64,000 nucleotides of DNA from Hyphomicrobiales bacterium (GTDB taxonomy: Bacteria; Pseudomonadota; Alphaproteobacteria; Rhizobiales; Beijerinckiaceae). The stretch is from assembly GCA_900470775.1 (NCBI GenBank), contig UCBZ01000010.1, positions 255,336 through 319,335 of the forward strand, given 5' to 3'. The number at the start of each line of letters is the position of its first letter. Position 1 is the stretch's first letter. A program made the position numbers and the translations under genes. This document shows, piece by piece, positions 18,349 to 27,404 of the stretch. The notes below the pieces were generated by a model. It had not been told where the DNA came from, searched no databases, and saw only the letters and a list, made by a program, of their open reading frames with translations.

Positions 18349-19140
18349 ATGCCCAAAGCCGATCCTGTCGGCCTGACCAGCGGTCAGGTCCGAAGCTTCA
18401 TCGACGACGGCTTCGTCAAGATCGAAAACGCCTTCAGCGCCGCGCTTGCACGGGACTGCAGGGATGCGTTGTGGGCCGATATCGGCCTGTCGCCGAGCCA
18501 GCCGGAAAGCTGGACCAAACCCGTCGTCCGGGTTGCTTCGAAATCCTCGCCACCCTTCATCCAGGCCGCTAATACGCCGGCCCTGCACAAGGCCTTCGAC
18601 CAGCTCGTCGGGAAAGACCGCTGGCTCGCGCCCCGGGGACTGGGGACCTTTCCGATCCGCTTTCCGTCGACGGAAGCTCCCGGCGACGACGGCTGGCATG
18701 TCGATGTCAGTTTCGGTACCGACAATCCCGATTTCATGGAATGGCGGGCCAATCTGAAAAGCAGCGGGCGGGCTTTGCTGATGCTCTTCCTGCTCTCGGA
18801 TGTCGGCACCGACGATGCGCCCACGCGGATCCGCAAGGGCTCGCATCTGACCATCGCGCGCGAGTTGCTGCCCCATGGCGAGGCAGGCGCAACGCTCAGG
18901 CAGCTCTCCGCCGATGGTTACGCCTCCACGGCAGGCTGCGAGATCGAGCAGGCGACGGGCGCTGCAGGCACGGTCTATCTGTGCCACCCGTTCCTGGTCC
19001 ATGCCGCGCAGCCCCACCGAGGAAAACAGCCGCGCTTCATGGCGCAACCGCTGCTGTTCCCGGCGGGTGAGTTCGATCCGGCCTTGCCGCCATCACCCGT
19101 TCAGATCGCCATCCGTCAGGCTTGTGGACTGGCACTCTGA
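18349..19140 (+). CDS. Phytanoyl-CoA dioxygenase (PhyH) family protein
   Basis: 263 residues from ATG 18349 (GGAG eight bases upstream). Predicted Fe(II)/2-oxoglutarate dioxygenase: DDGFVKIENAFS near the N-terminus is the usual PhyH opening, WHVDVSF supplies the HxD iron ligands, CHPFLVHAAQPHRG supplies the distal histidine, and the following R of QPRFMAQ would bind 2-oxoglutarate. Substrate unknown. It lies between two copies of the RND pump's 3' tail and has host-like GC. A perfect 10-bp hairpin follows the stop. Confidence 0.85.
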   Translation: MPKADPVGLTSGQVRSFIDDGFVKIENAFSAALARDCRDALWADIGLSPSQPESWTKPVVRVASKSSPPFIQAANTPALHKAFDQLVGKDRWLAPRGLGTFPIRFPSTEAPGDDGWHVDVSFGTDNPDFMEWRANLKSSGRALLMLFLLSDVGTDDAPTRIRKGSHLTIARELLPHGEAGATLRQLSADGYASTAGCEIEQATGAAGTVYLCHPFLVHAAQPHRGKQPRFMAQPLLFPAGEFDPALPPSPVQIAIRQACGLAL

Positions 19141-19148
19141 ACAGACGG

Positions 19149-19177
19149 CATCCGGGACGGCTCGGCGGTCCCGGATG
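19149..19177 (+). terminator. Hairpin after the PhyH gene
   Basis: CATCCGGGAC and GTCCCGGATG form a perfect 10-bp stem with a 9-base loop, 9 bp past the stop. There is no strong T run, so its role as a terminator is likely but not certain. Confidence 0.6.
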
Positions 19178-19184
19178 TTGCCCT

Positions 19185-19240
19185 TCACTCCGCCGCCCCC
19201 CGCGGCGGCGGCGCTCGCTCATCCGCAGCCCCGGGTCAAA
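19185..19240 (-). pseudogene. Short relic of an RND permease 3' tail
   Basis: On the minus strand this reads GAADERAPPPRGAAE followed by TGA, similar to the ending LPPPRLAAE-stop of the pump at 19763 and with the same GATGA just upstream. About 45 bases of similarity in GC-rich sequence, so chance is possible; the matching stop position makes homology the better guess. Confidence 0.4.
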
Positions 19241-19387
19241 GAGCGCGCTCCGGCTCAGTGACCGCGACCTCCCTGTCACCCTGCACGGATCGGGAGTAGG
19301 ATCGCGCCCCACGCAAGGAAGCCTCGCCGCCCTGAGGACGCTTCGTCCGCTGCCTTCGGCCGGGCGTTTTGACGCGAGGACCGGCCA

Positions 19388-19729
19388 ATGCGCCCTCTTG
19401 CCTCGATCGCTGTCGCGCTGGTGTTGACGGCCGCAGCGACGGATACGCGCTCGCATCAGACCGCCAGCGGCTGGGATTATCCGTTCGAATGCTGTTCCGG
19501 TGCCGATTGCGCCCAGATCGACGCACGCGCCGTCAGGGAGATCCCGTCAGGCTTTGTCGTCACGGTCGCGCCAGGACAGCATCCGATCTGGTCGACGGAA
19601 CGCCGCGAGCCTCTCATCCTCGAAATCCCCCATCAGAAGGCGCGGCTCTCGCCGGATGGAAAATGGCATCTCTGCATCAACGATGCCGGCGAGATGCTCT
19701 GCTTCTTCTCACCCGGCGGCGGCTCGTAG
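19388..19729 (+). CDS. Small exported cysteine-containing protein
   Basis: 113 residues. Signal peptide at about 1-22 (MRPLASIAVALVLTAAATDT). The mature part begins GWDYPFECCSGADCAQID with three cysteines; a fourth lies in WHLCIND and a fifth in EMLCFFSPGGG, so disulfides or metal binding are possible. I recall similar small periplasmic proteins in Rhizobiales but no function. It lies between the PhyH gene and the convergent RND pump gene. Confidence 0.7.
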   Translation: MRPLASIAVALVLTAAATDTRSHQTASGWDYPFECCSGADCAQIDARAVREIPSGFVVTVAPGQHPIWSTERREPLILEIPHQKARLSPDGKWHLCINDAGEMLCFFSPGGGS

Positions 19730-19762
19730 CGCCACCGGCCGGCCTTGTGAGTTCTTGGTCTC

Positions 19763-22700
19763 TCACTCTGCCGCCAGGCGCGGCGGCGGCAGCGGCAGCT
19801 TCATCTGCGTTGCGCCATCCTTCGGCGTCGGCTGCCCGTCATGCTCGTGGATCGTCTCCCACTGGCTCTCGTCTTCCGGCTTGCTGAAGAAGCGGCCGAA
19901 GAGCCAGCCCGTGCCCTTCGAGAGATCGTCCATCACAGCGTAGAAGGACGGCACGAAGACGAGCGAGAGCACCGTCGAGACGATCAGCCCGCCGATCACC
20001 GCGACCGCCATCGGCGCGCGGAACTCGCCGCCATCGCCGACGCCATACGCGGATGGCAGCATGCCCGCCGCCATCGCGATCGTCGTCATCACGATCGGCC
20101 TTGCGCGCTTGCGGCCGGCCTCGAGCAGGGCGGTACGGCGGTCCTTGCCGCGGCCCTCTTCTTCGACCGCGAAATCGACCAGCATGATCGCGTTCTTGGT
20201 GACGATGCCCATCAGCATGAGCAGGCCGATATAGACCGGCATCGAGACCGGGTTGTGAGTCGCCAGCAGCGCGATGACCACGCCGCCGAAGGAGAGCGGC
20301 AGCGAGAGCAGGATCGTGATCGGCTGGAAGACCGAGCCGAAGAGCAGGATCAGCACGGCGAGCACCAGCATCAGCCCGGTCGCCATCGCGGTGATGAAGC
20401 CCTGCACGACCTCGCCCTGGATCTCGGCGTCGCCGGTCGCGGCGATGAAGACGCCCTCCGGCAGCCCGACATCCCTGACGATCTGCTGGAAGGTCTCCTG
20501 CGCCGTGCCGAGCTCGAAGCCGCGCTTCAAATCGGCGCCGATCTGCGCCCGGCGGACGCGGTCATAGCGGTCGATCGAGCTCGGCCCCTCGCCGAAGCCG
20601 ATATCGGCGACGGCGGTGAGTGGGATCGAGACGCCGTTCGTGTTGGTGACGCGCAACGCCGCGATGTTGCGGATATCGGTGCGGGCGGCCTCGTCGAGCT
20701 GAACGCGGATCGGCACCAGCCGGTCGCCCGCGTTGAACTTGGCGAGATTGGCGCCGACATCGCCGATGGTGGCGACGCGCACCGCCTCCGAGATCGATTC
20801 CGCGGTGACACCGAGACTGGCGGCCTGCTCCAGCTTCGGCGTCACCCGGAGTTCCGGCCGGCTGAGCGAGCCCGCGGTCGCGACGTTGAGATAGCCGTCG
20901 ACCTTGCGCATCCGCGCCTCGATCTTCGCCACCGCGGCATCGAGCGCCTCGCCGTCCCGGGACATGATCGAGAAGGCCATCTCGCGCTCGCCGCGCTCGT
21001 TGACATACCAGGCCCGGGCATCGGGCACGCTGGCGAGTTTCTCGGCGATGACGACCTTGAGATCCTTCTGCCGCGCCTCGCGCTCGGCCTTGGGCTTGAG
21101 CAGGATGGTGACGGCGGCGCGGCGCACCTCGCGCTGGCCGGTCGGCGAGGCGCCGCCGAGCACGAAGACATTGGTGACCTCGGGCATCTCGCGCAGCCGG
21201 TCGACGATCTGGTCGGTGGTGACGCGGGTGTCCTCCAGCGTCGAGCCCGGCGGCAGCTCGACCGAGGCCACCACGCGCGAGGTGTCCTCGTCGGGAATGA
21301 AGCCAGTCGGCAGGAGCGAGGTCGCCTGGATCGAGGCGAAGAGGAAGCCGAAGCCAAAGACCAGCGTCAGATAGGCCGTGTTGAAGGGCAGCTTGCGCCA
21401 GCGGCCGGTGCCGTCGAAGCGCGGCACGAGCGGGATATCGCGCCGCGCCAGCGTGCCGCGCAGCATGCCGACATAAGCCCGCATGACCAGCCCATCCTTG
21501 GCGTCGTCATGCTTCACCGGCTTCATCAGATAGGCCGCCATCATCGGCGTGATCAGCCGCGCGACGAGCAGCGAGAACAGCACCGCGACCGCAACCGTCA
21601 GGCCGAACTGGCGGAAATACTGGCCGGCGACGCCGCTCATGAAGGAGACCGGCGCGAAGATCGCGACGATGGTCAGCGTGATCGCGATGACGGCGAGCCC
21701 GATCTCGTCGGCTGCTTCCATCGCAGCGCGATAGGGCGATTTGCCCATCTTCATGTGCCGGACGATGTTCTCGATCTCGACGATGGCGTCGTCGACCAGG
21801 ATGCCGGTGACCAGCGTGATGCCGAGCAGGCTGACGAGGTTGAGCGAGAAGCCCATCAGCTCCATCGCCCAAAAAGTCGGGATGGCCGAGAGCGGCAGGG
21901 CAATCGCGGTGATCAGCGTCGCGCGCCAGTTGCGCAGGAACAGGAAGACGACGAGCACGGCCAGGCCGGCCCCTTCCAGCAGCGTCTCCATCGCGGCCTT
22001 GTAGTTGCCATAGGTATAGGCGACCGCGTCGTCGATCGGCTTGAGTGCGATGTCGGGGAAGCGCTTGTTGAGCTCGTCGAGCCGCGCCGCGACGACGTCC
22101 TTGACCGAAAGTTCGCTCGAACCCTTCGAGCGGAAGACCGCGAAGGTGACGACCGGCTGCTTGTTCAGCCGGCCGAAGGCGCGCGGCTCCGAATTGCTGT
22201 CCTCGACGCGGCCGAGCTCCTTCAGGCGGACCTCGCGGCCGCCGGTCAGCGTGATCTTGGTCTCGGCGAGTTCGGCGACGGTGCGTGCTCCGGCAAGCGT
22301 GCGGATCGCCTGCTCCTGGCCGCCGACCTCGCCGCGCCCGCCTGCGAGATCGACATTGGTGGCGCGGATCTGGCGGTTGACCTCGCCGGCGGTGGTGCCG
22401 AGCGCCAGCAGCCGGTCGGGATCGAGCGAGATCCGGATCTCGCGGTCGACACCGCCATAGCGCTCGACCCGGCCGACGCCCTTCAGCCCCTGCAATTCGC
22501 GCGCGACGACATCGTCGACATGCCAGGAGAGCTGCTCCAGCGTCATGCCGGTCGAGGAGGCGCCATAGGTCAGGATCGACTGGCCCTCGACATCGATGCG
22601 CTGGATGATCGGCTCGTCGATCGTGCGCGGCAGGTCCGCGCGGATCTTGGCGACAGCATCCTTGACGTCGTTGACGGCGCGGTCGGTGTTGGTCTCCAGC

Positions 22701-22993
22701 CGGAACTCGATCAGCGTCACCGAGGACCCGTCGGTCAGCGTCGAGACGACATGCTTGACGCCGGTGATGTTGGCGACGGAATCCTCGACACGCTTCGAGA
22801 CCTGGCTTTCGAGCTCGGCCGGTGCGGCACCGGACTGCGTCACCGTGACCGAGACCAGCGGCACGTCGATATTGGGGAAGCGCGTGACCGGCAGCTTCGA
22901 GAACGAGAGCAGCCCGAGCACGCAGAGCACCACGAAGAGCAGGATCGCGGGAACCGGCTTGCGGATCGACCAGGCAGAGAAATTGATGTCCAC
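19763..22993 (-). CDS. RND efflux transporter, inner-membrane permease
   Basis: 1076 residues, the size of AcrB/MdtC-type HAE-1 proton-driven drug pumps. Starts MDINFSAWSIRKPVPAILLF, the usual first transmembrane helix entry. Twelve membrane segments and two large periplasmic loops are apparent. NLVSLLGITLVTGILVDDAIVEIENI is the TM4 segment with the paired aspartates of the proton relay; SMPVYIGLLMLMGIVTKNAIML is the TM10 counterpart with lysine. Downstream partner of the MFP gene (11 bp gap) and controlled by the TetR gene. No outer-membrane channel gene is in the window. Confidence 0.96.
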   Translation of the reverse strand: MDINFSAWSIRKPVPAILLFVVLCVLGLLSFSKLPVTRFPNIDVPLVSVTVTQSGAAPAELESQVSKRVEDSVANITGVKHVVSTLTDGSSVTLIEFRLETNTDRAVNDVKDAVAKIRADLPRTIDEPIIQRIDVEGQSILTYGASSTGMTLEQLSWHVDDVVARELQGLKGVGRVERYGGVDREIRISLDPDRLLALGTTAGEVNRQIRATNVDLAGGRGEVGGQEQAIRTLAGARTVAELAETKITLTGGREVRLKELGRVEDSNSEPRAFGRLNKQPVVTFAVFRSKGSSELSVKDVVAARLDELNKRFPDIALKPIDDAVAYTYGNYKAAMETLLEGAGLAVLVVFLFLRNWRATLITAIALPLSAIPTFWAMELMGFSLNLVSLLGITLVTGILVDDAIVEIENIVRHMKMGKSPYRAAMEAADEIGLAVIAITLTIVAIFAPVSFMSGVAGQYFRQFGLTVAVAVLFSLLVARLITPMMAAYLMKPVKHDDAKDGLVMRAYVGMLRGTLARRDIPLVPRFDGTGRWRKLPFNTAYLTLVFGFGFLFASIQATSLLPTGFIPDEDTSRVVASVELPPGSTLEDTRVTTDQIVDRLREMPEVTNVFVLGGASPTGQREVRRAAVTILLKPKAEREARQKDLKVVIAEKLASVPDARAWYVNERGEREMAFSIMSRDGEALDAAVAKIEARMRKVDGYLNVATAGSLSRPELRVTPKLEQAASLGVTAESISEAVRVATIGDVGANLAKFNAGDRLVPIRVQLDEAARTDIRNIAALRVTNTNGVSIPLTAVADIGFGEGPSSIDRYDRVRRAQIGADLKRGFELGTAQETFQQIVRDVGLPEGVFIAATGDAEIQGEVVQGFITAMATGLMLVLAVLILLFGSVFQPITILLSLPLSFGGVVIALLATHNPVSMPVYIGLLMLMGIVTKNAIMLVDFAVEEEGRGKDRRTALLEAGRKRARPIVMTTIAMAAGMLPSAYGVGDGGEFRAPMAVAVIGGLIVSTVLSLVFVPSFYAVMDDLSKGTGWLFGRFFSKPEDESQWETIHEHDGQPTPKDGATQMKLPLPPPRLAAE

Positions 22994-23004
22994 GTCGTGC
23001 CCCG

Positions 23005-24198
23005 TCAGTTCGTCGCGACAGGCGTGATGATGTCGCCGTCGCGGACAAAGGTGCCGGCGCGCGCCACCACCGTTTCGCCTTCCGTGAGCCCGGCGGCGAT
23101 CTCGGCCCGGCCGGCCCCGGTGAGCCCGAGCGTGACCGTCTTGGTCGTCACCTTGCCGTCGCTGACGCTCTGCACGGTCGCGCCCGAACGGGCATAGGTG
23201 ATGGCCGAAAGCGGCAGGGTGATGCTGGTCTTGCGGCCGGTCTCGATCACGCCGCGCGCAAACGAGCCGATCGCGACCGGCGGGTTGCCGATCAGAGCGA
23301 CCCGTACCCGACCGAGCCGCGAGGCCTTGTCGACCTCGGGCGCGATCAGGCGGATCGTGCCCGCCAGCGCCTGCGTCGCGCCCGCCGACATCACCGCCAC
23401 CGGCTGCCCGAGCTTGATGCCCGGCAGTTCGACCTCGGCGACCTCGGCCTCGAGCTCGACTGCGCCGTCCTCGATGATGCGGAACAGCGGCTCGGTCGCG
23501 GACATGGCGGCGGTCGCGCCGAGCCTGGCAGTGCGGCGGCTGACGATGCCGCCCTTGGGCGCCTTGATCTCGGTGCGGGCGAGCCTGACCTCGATATCGC
23601 GGCCCTGCGCCTTCGCCAAAGCGAGATCGGCGGTCGCGATGGCCAGCGCCTGCTTCGAGGAGTTGAGCTTGGCCTCGGCGGCCCGGGCGACGGCGTCGCG
23701 CTGGTCATAGGTCTCGTTGGAGACGTTGCCGGTGCTGCGCAGGGCCTTGGTGCGGTCGAAATTGTTGTTGGCGGCGACAAGATTGGCCTGCGCCTCGGCG
23801 ATTTGCGCATTGGCCTGGGCGACGCCGGCATCGGCCCGCGCGATCTGCGCATCGTTCTGGGTCTTCTGGACCTCCAGGGTCGTGCGCGAGAGCCGCGCCA
23901 GCACCTGCCCGGCGGCGACGCGATCGCCCTCCTCGGCCAGGATCGCGACGATCGACAGGCCATCGACCTCGGGCTGCACCTGAACCTCGTCGCGCGCGAT
24001 CATCGAGCCGGACACCACGACGCTCTGGACGATCTCCGAGATCTTCGCCTTGGTCACGGTCACGGACGGGCCGGCCACCGGCCCGCCCTGCACGGAGGCT
24101 GCTGCGGGGGACTGGGCCTGCACCACGCCGGCATGCCCGGCGGCGAGCGCCAGCAGCGACAGGCCGACGATGCGGGAAACGGCGAGAACAGGCGACAT
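23005..24198 (-). CDS. RND efflux periplasmic adaptor (MFP)
   Basis: 397 residues from ATG 24198 (MSPVLAVSRIVGLSLLALAA, a signal peptide ending near VQAQ). The open frame extends further upstream but overlaps the TetR gene. Lipoyl/barrel-sandwich halves flank a helical hairpin rich in alanine (AQIARADAGVAQANAQIAEA). VVVSGSMIARDEVQVQPEVDG is the first lipoyl half; TEIKAPKGGIVSRRTARLGA is the second. It links the inner-membrane pump to an outer-membrane channel. Second gene of TetR-MFP-RND. Confidence 0.93.
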   Translation of the reverse strand: MSPVLAVSRIVGLSLLALAAGHAGVVQAQSPAAASVQGGPVAGPSVTVTKAKISEIVQSVVVSGSMIARDEVQVQPEVDGLSIVAILAEEGDRVAAGQVLARLSRTTLEVQKTQNDAQIARADAGVAQANAQIAEAQANLVAANNNFDRTKALRSTGNVSNETYDQRDAVARAAEAKLNSSKQALAIATADLALAKAQGRDIEVRLARTEIKAPKGGIVSRRTARLGATAAMSATEPLFRIIEDGAVELEAEVAEVELPGIKLGQPVAVMSAGATQALAGTIRLIAPEVDKASRLGRVRVALIGNPPVAIGSFARGVIETGRKTSITLPLSAITYARSGATVQSVSDGKVTTKTVTLGLTGAGRAEIAAGLTEGETVVARAGTFVRDGDIITPVATN

Positions 24199-24257
24199 CG
24201 AGCGGGCTTTCCGGGTGGAGGCGCGGGTGAAAGAGCGGGTGGGAGAGGATGAGGTGA

Positions 24258-24926
24258 TCACAGCGTGGGGCCCTCGGATTCGGGCAGCAGCAGCACCTGC
24301 GCCAGGCCACGCATGGCCTTGAACAGGGTGTCCGCCGCCATGACGGCGTCGAAGCCGGGATCGGTGGCGCGGCGGCAGAAGAAGCCGTCCGCCATCATGA
24401 AGATCGCCTGCAGGAACCGGGCATCGTCGAGATTGGCCGGCAGCTCGCCGCTGGCCTTGGCGCCGGCGATGGCGAAGGCGAGTCCGCCGATCACCGTGCT
24501 GTCGATCGAGGCGCACATCTCAGCCATTTGCGGGTTGCGGGCGGCCTCGGCCCAGATCTGCATGCAGATGATGGCCTTCTCGCGCGGCTCCTCGATGAGA
24601 TGCTTGCGCCCGAGCGTCTCGAGCTGGTCGAGCACATTGCCCTTGCCGGGATCGAGATCGGCAAAGTCCGCAGCGATCAGCGTGCGGTCGCGCTCGGCCA
24701 TCCCTGCGATGATCGCGTCCTTCGAGGCGAAGTAGCGGTAGAGATTGCCCGGGCTCATGCCCGCCTCGGCAGCCACGTCCTGCATCGTCGCGGCATGGAA
24801 ACCGGCGCGCGCGAAGACGCGCTCGGCCGCGTCCAGAATGCGGATCTGGCGCTCCGATGGGCCGCGCTCGGGGGCGGGGGCGGCCGGCGCGCGCTCGGGC
24901 GCGTCAAGGGCGATGAACGACTGCAC
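24258..24926 (-). CDS. TetR family repressor of the efflux operon
   Basis: 222 residues. HTH at about 28-70: ILDAAERVFARAGFHAATMQ then DVAAEAGMSPGNLYRYFASK. The C-terminal ligand domain is of the TetR_C_6 kind by eye. An N-terminal Ala/Pro-rich extension (about 1-22) precedes it. First gene of the operon; a perfect 24-bp palindrome 16 bp upstream of the start is the obvious autoregulatory operator. Binding of a pump substrate presumably releases repression. Confidence 0.92.
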   Translation of the reverse strand: MQSFIALDAPERAPAAPAPERGPSERQIRILDAAERVFARAGFHAATMQDVAAEAGMSPGNLYRYFASKDAIIAGMAERDRTLIAADFADLDPGKGNVLDQLETLGRKHLIEEPREKAIICMQIWAEAARNPQMAEMCASIDSTVIGGLAFAIAGAKASGELPANLDDARFLQAIFMMADGFFCRRATDPGFDAVMAADTLFKAMRGLAQVLLLPESEGPTL

Positions 24927-24941
24927 GCAGAACCTTCAACG

Positions 24942-24965
24942 ATGAGAATGAACGTTCATTCTCAT
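24942..24965. promoter_or_regulatory. Perfect 24-bp operator palindrome upstream of the TetR gene
   Basis: Half-site ATGAGAATGAAC followed directly by its exact inverse GTTCATTCTCAT. All 12 base pairs match. It fits a TetR dimer-of-dimers site and overlaps the expected promoter of the efflux operon. Confidence 0.85.
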
Positions 24966-25193
24966 GACGGCAGTCCCGGGCCAAGTCAAGCAGAGCTTGC
25001 CGAAAGATGGTTTCCGGATTGTTGCCGACCAGATCGGCGCCTCAATCCGGCATGCGCTCCAGGCGGTCTCGCCATGCGGCTGCGGCCCATAAATTGCTTG
25101 CCTCACCTGTATTGCGACCGCATTCTCAGGCCATGCCATCGCGTGCTCCGTATGTCCCCTTCAAGACCGCTCCCCGGCGACCCTGATCTCGCG

Positions 25194-26000
25194 ATGAACG
25201 ACCACGCGCTTTTGACCCCTCCCATCCGCAAGCTTCGCGCAACGTCCCGGCCGCGCGGTCCTGCGCTCAAGCTGCCGCCGCTCAAGCCCGTGCTGATCGT
25301 GCTGCATCAGGAGCATTCGACCTCGGGACGCGTCGGCCGCCTGCTCCAGGCGCGCGGGCATACGCTCGACATCCGCAAGCCGCGCTATGGCGACCCGCTG
25401 CCGCAAACCATGCGGGACCATGCTGGCGCCGTGATCTTCGGCGGGCCGATGGGCGCCAACGACCCCGATGATTTCGTCAAGACCGAGATCGACTGGATCG
25501 GCACCTGCCTCAGGGAGGACGCACCCTTCCTCGGCATCTGCCTGGGCGCGCAGATGATGGCCAAGCATCTCGGCGCCCGCGTCTACACCCATGGCGAGGG
25601 CCGCGCCGAGGTCGGCTACTACAGGCTCGACCAGACCGACCATGGCAGGCTCCATGCCGCCGAGGCCGGATTCGATTGGCCTGGCACGGTCTACCAGTGG
25701 CATCGCGACGGCTTCGATTGCCCGACGGGCGCCGAGTGCCTTGCCACCGGCGGCGATTTTCCGGTGCAGGCGATCAAGGCCGAGTCGCGCTGCTATGGCA
25801 TCCAGTTCCACCCGGAGGTCACACCGGCGATGATGTGCCGCTGGTCGATCCGCGGCCATGAGCGCACCCTGATGCCCGGAGCCCAGCTCCGGCATCTGCA
25901 TCTCGATGGCTGGTATCAATACGACCCGGCGATCCGGCTCTGGCTCGACCGCTTCCTCGACCATTGGCTCAAGGCACCCGTCGAGGCAGCAAGCGCGTGA
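25194..26000 (+). CDS. Glutamine amidotransferase (class I, GATase1-like)
   Basis: 268 residues from ATG 25194; an in-frame ATG at 25152 is possible and neither has a clear ribosome site. The nucleophile elbow is FLGICLGAQMMA (C116), the histidine lies in GIQFHPEVTP with a Glu two residues on, and FGGPMGAND is the oxyanion-strand loop. Resembles GMP-synthase-type amidotransferase domains standing alone, often acting on gamma-glutamyl compounds. Its stop overlaps the start of the FAD oxidoreductase (GTGA), so translation is probably coupled and the two may work on one amino compound. Confidence 0.87.
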   Translation: MNDHALLTPPIRKLRATSRPRGPALKLPPLKPVLIVLHQEHSTSGRVGRLLQARGHTLDIRKPRYGDPLPQTMRDHAGAVIFGGPMGANDPDDFVKTEIDWIGTCLREDAPFLGICLGAQMMAKHLGARVYTHGEGRAEVGYYRLDQTDHGRLHAAEAGFDWPGTVYQWHRDGFDCPTGAECLATGGDFPVQAIKAESRCYGIQFHPEVTPAMMCRWSIRGHERTLMPGAQLRHLHLDGWYQYDPAIRLWLDRFLDHWLKAPVEAASA

Positions 26001-27235
26001 CCCGTACAGCCATTGTCCTCGGCGCCGGCATGGTCGGCGTCTCCTGTGCGCTTTCGCTCCAGAAGCGCGGCTTCAACGTCACCCTGATCGACCGGCGCGA
26101 GCCCGGCCGCGAGACCTCCTATGGCAATGCCGGGGTGCTGGCCCGCTCCTCGATCGCGCCCCTCAACAATCCCGGCCTGTTCGGCAAGCTCACGAGCTAT
26201 CTCGGCAATCGCCATCCGGCGCTGAACCTGAACTGGAAGCGGGCGCTGACGCGACCCGGCTGGCTGCTGCGTTTCCTTTGGGAAGCGCGCCCCGCGCCGG
26301 CCGCCGCTCGGATCGCCGCGCTGGATTCGCTGACCGCCAGCACGGTCGAGCGCCATCGCGCCTTGATGGCGCAGGCCGGAATCTCGCATCGCCTGCGCGA
26401 GACCGGCACGCTCAAGGTCTGGCGCACCGAGGCCGGCCATGAAGCCGCCAAGGCCGAGCATGATTTCCTGAAGCAACACGGCATCGCCTCGCAGGTGCTC
26501 GACCGACAGGGCATCTCCGCGGTCGAGCCCGCGCTCAACCCAATCTTCCACGCCGGCCTGCTCTGCCTCGAAAACGCATCGGTAGATTCCCCGGGCGCCG
26601 TCACGGCGGCCTATGCCGAGCTCTTCGCGCAAGGCGGCGGCAGGATCGAACAGGCGCAGGTCGAAAAGCTGACCCGCACCGCTACCGGCTGGCAGGCGCA
26701 AACGGCGAAAGGCAGCTTCGAGGGCGAAATCGCCGTCGTCGCGCTTGGCCCCTGGAGCATGGATCTGCTGGCTCCTCTGGGCATCGACAGCAAGCTCGAT
26801 GTCGAGCGCGGCTATCACCGCCATCTCCAGGCGGAAAAGGGCGCGACCCTGGCCCGTCCGGTCTACGATGTCGACGCCGCCTATTTCATGGCGCCGATGG
26901 AGCAGGGCTACCGCATCACCAGCGGCGTCGATCTCAGCGACCGCGACGCGCCCGACAACCACCGCCAGATCGACATGGTCACGAAGAGCGCGCGCGAGGC
27001 CTTCCCACTGGCCGAATTCAAGGGCGAAACTTGGCGCGGCGCGCGGCCGACCCTGCCGGACTCACTGCCGATGATCGGCGAGGCCCCGCGCCATCCGGGC
27101 CTCTGGCTCGCCTTCGGCAACCAGCATATCGGCTTCTCGACCGGCCCGATCACCGGCGAGATCATCGCGGCGCTGGTCTGCGGCGAGACGCCGCCAGCGG
27201 ACCCGAAGCCCTTCGCGCCGGGACGGTATCTCTGA
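25997..27235 (+). CDS. FAD-dependent oxidoreductase (D-amino acid dehydrogenase-like, DAO family)
   Basis: 412 residues starting at GTG 25997, overlapping the amidotransferase stop by four bases. Dinucleotide-binding motif TAIVLGAGMVGVSCALSLQKRG near the N-terminus, then ETSYGNAGVLARSSIAP as in DadA-like enzymes. The C-terminal part has GARPTLPDSLPMIGEAPRHP and LWLAFGNQHIGFSTGPITGE, the second FAD contact. Oxidises an amino or imino acid, with electrons passing to a quinone or oxygen. Exact substrate unknown. Confidence 0.9.
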   Translation: MTRTAIVLGAGMVGVSCALSLQKRGFNVTLIDRREPGRETSYGNAGVLARSSIAPLNNPGLFGKLTSYLGNRHPALNLNWKRALTRPGWLLRFLWEARPAPAAARIAALDSLTASTVERHRALMAQAGISHRLRETGTLKVWRTEAGHEAAKAEHDFLKQHGIASQVLDRQGISAVEPALNPIFHAGLLCLENASVDSPGAVTAAYAELFAQGGGRIEQAQVEKLTRTATGWQAQTAKGSFEGEIAVVALGPWSMDLLAPLGIDSKLDVERGYHRHLQAEKGATLARPVYDVDAAYFMAPMEQGYRITSGVDLSDRDAPDNHRQIDMVTKSAREAFPLAEFKGETWRGARPTLPDSLPMIGEAPRHPGLWLAFGNQHIGFSTGPITGEIIAALVCGETPPADPKPFAPGRYL

Positions 27236-27257
27236 TCGTCGCGCGGTAGAACCACGT

Positions 27258-27368
27258 CGTCATCCCGGACAAGCCGCAAAGCGGCGCCGATCCGGGATCC
27301 ATTCCGGAGCGCTCGCTGGAGAGGTTCCGGAATGGATCCCGGGTCTCCCTGCGGTCGCCCGGGATGAC
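27258..27368. repeat. Composite palindromic repeat, family 2
   Basis: About 111 bp. Left arm GTCATCCCGGACAAGCCGCA...GGATCCATTCCGGA; right arm, read on the other strand, GTCATCCCGGGCGACCGCAG...GGATCCATTCCGGA. Outer and inner ends pair, the arm middles differ. Between two converging genes. Confidence 0.9.
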
Positions 27369-27404
27369 CCGCACCAAAACTGGCACGGGAGAATGCCGGC
27401 CGGC

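Noticed and set aside
19841..23197. A 1118-codon open frame on the plus strand opposite the RND pump gene
   Set aside because: Its translation is mostly Arg, Asp, Gln and His with no domain, and the minus-strand pump is unmistakable. GC-rich codon bias leaves the antisense frame open.
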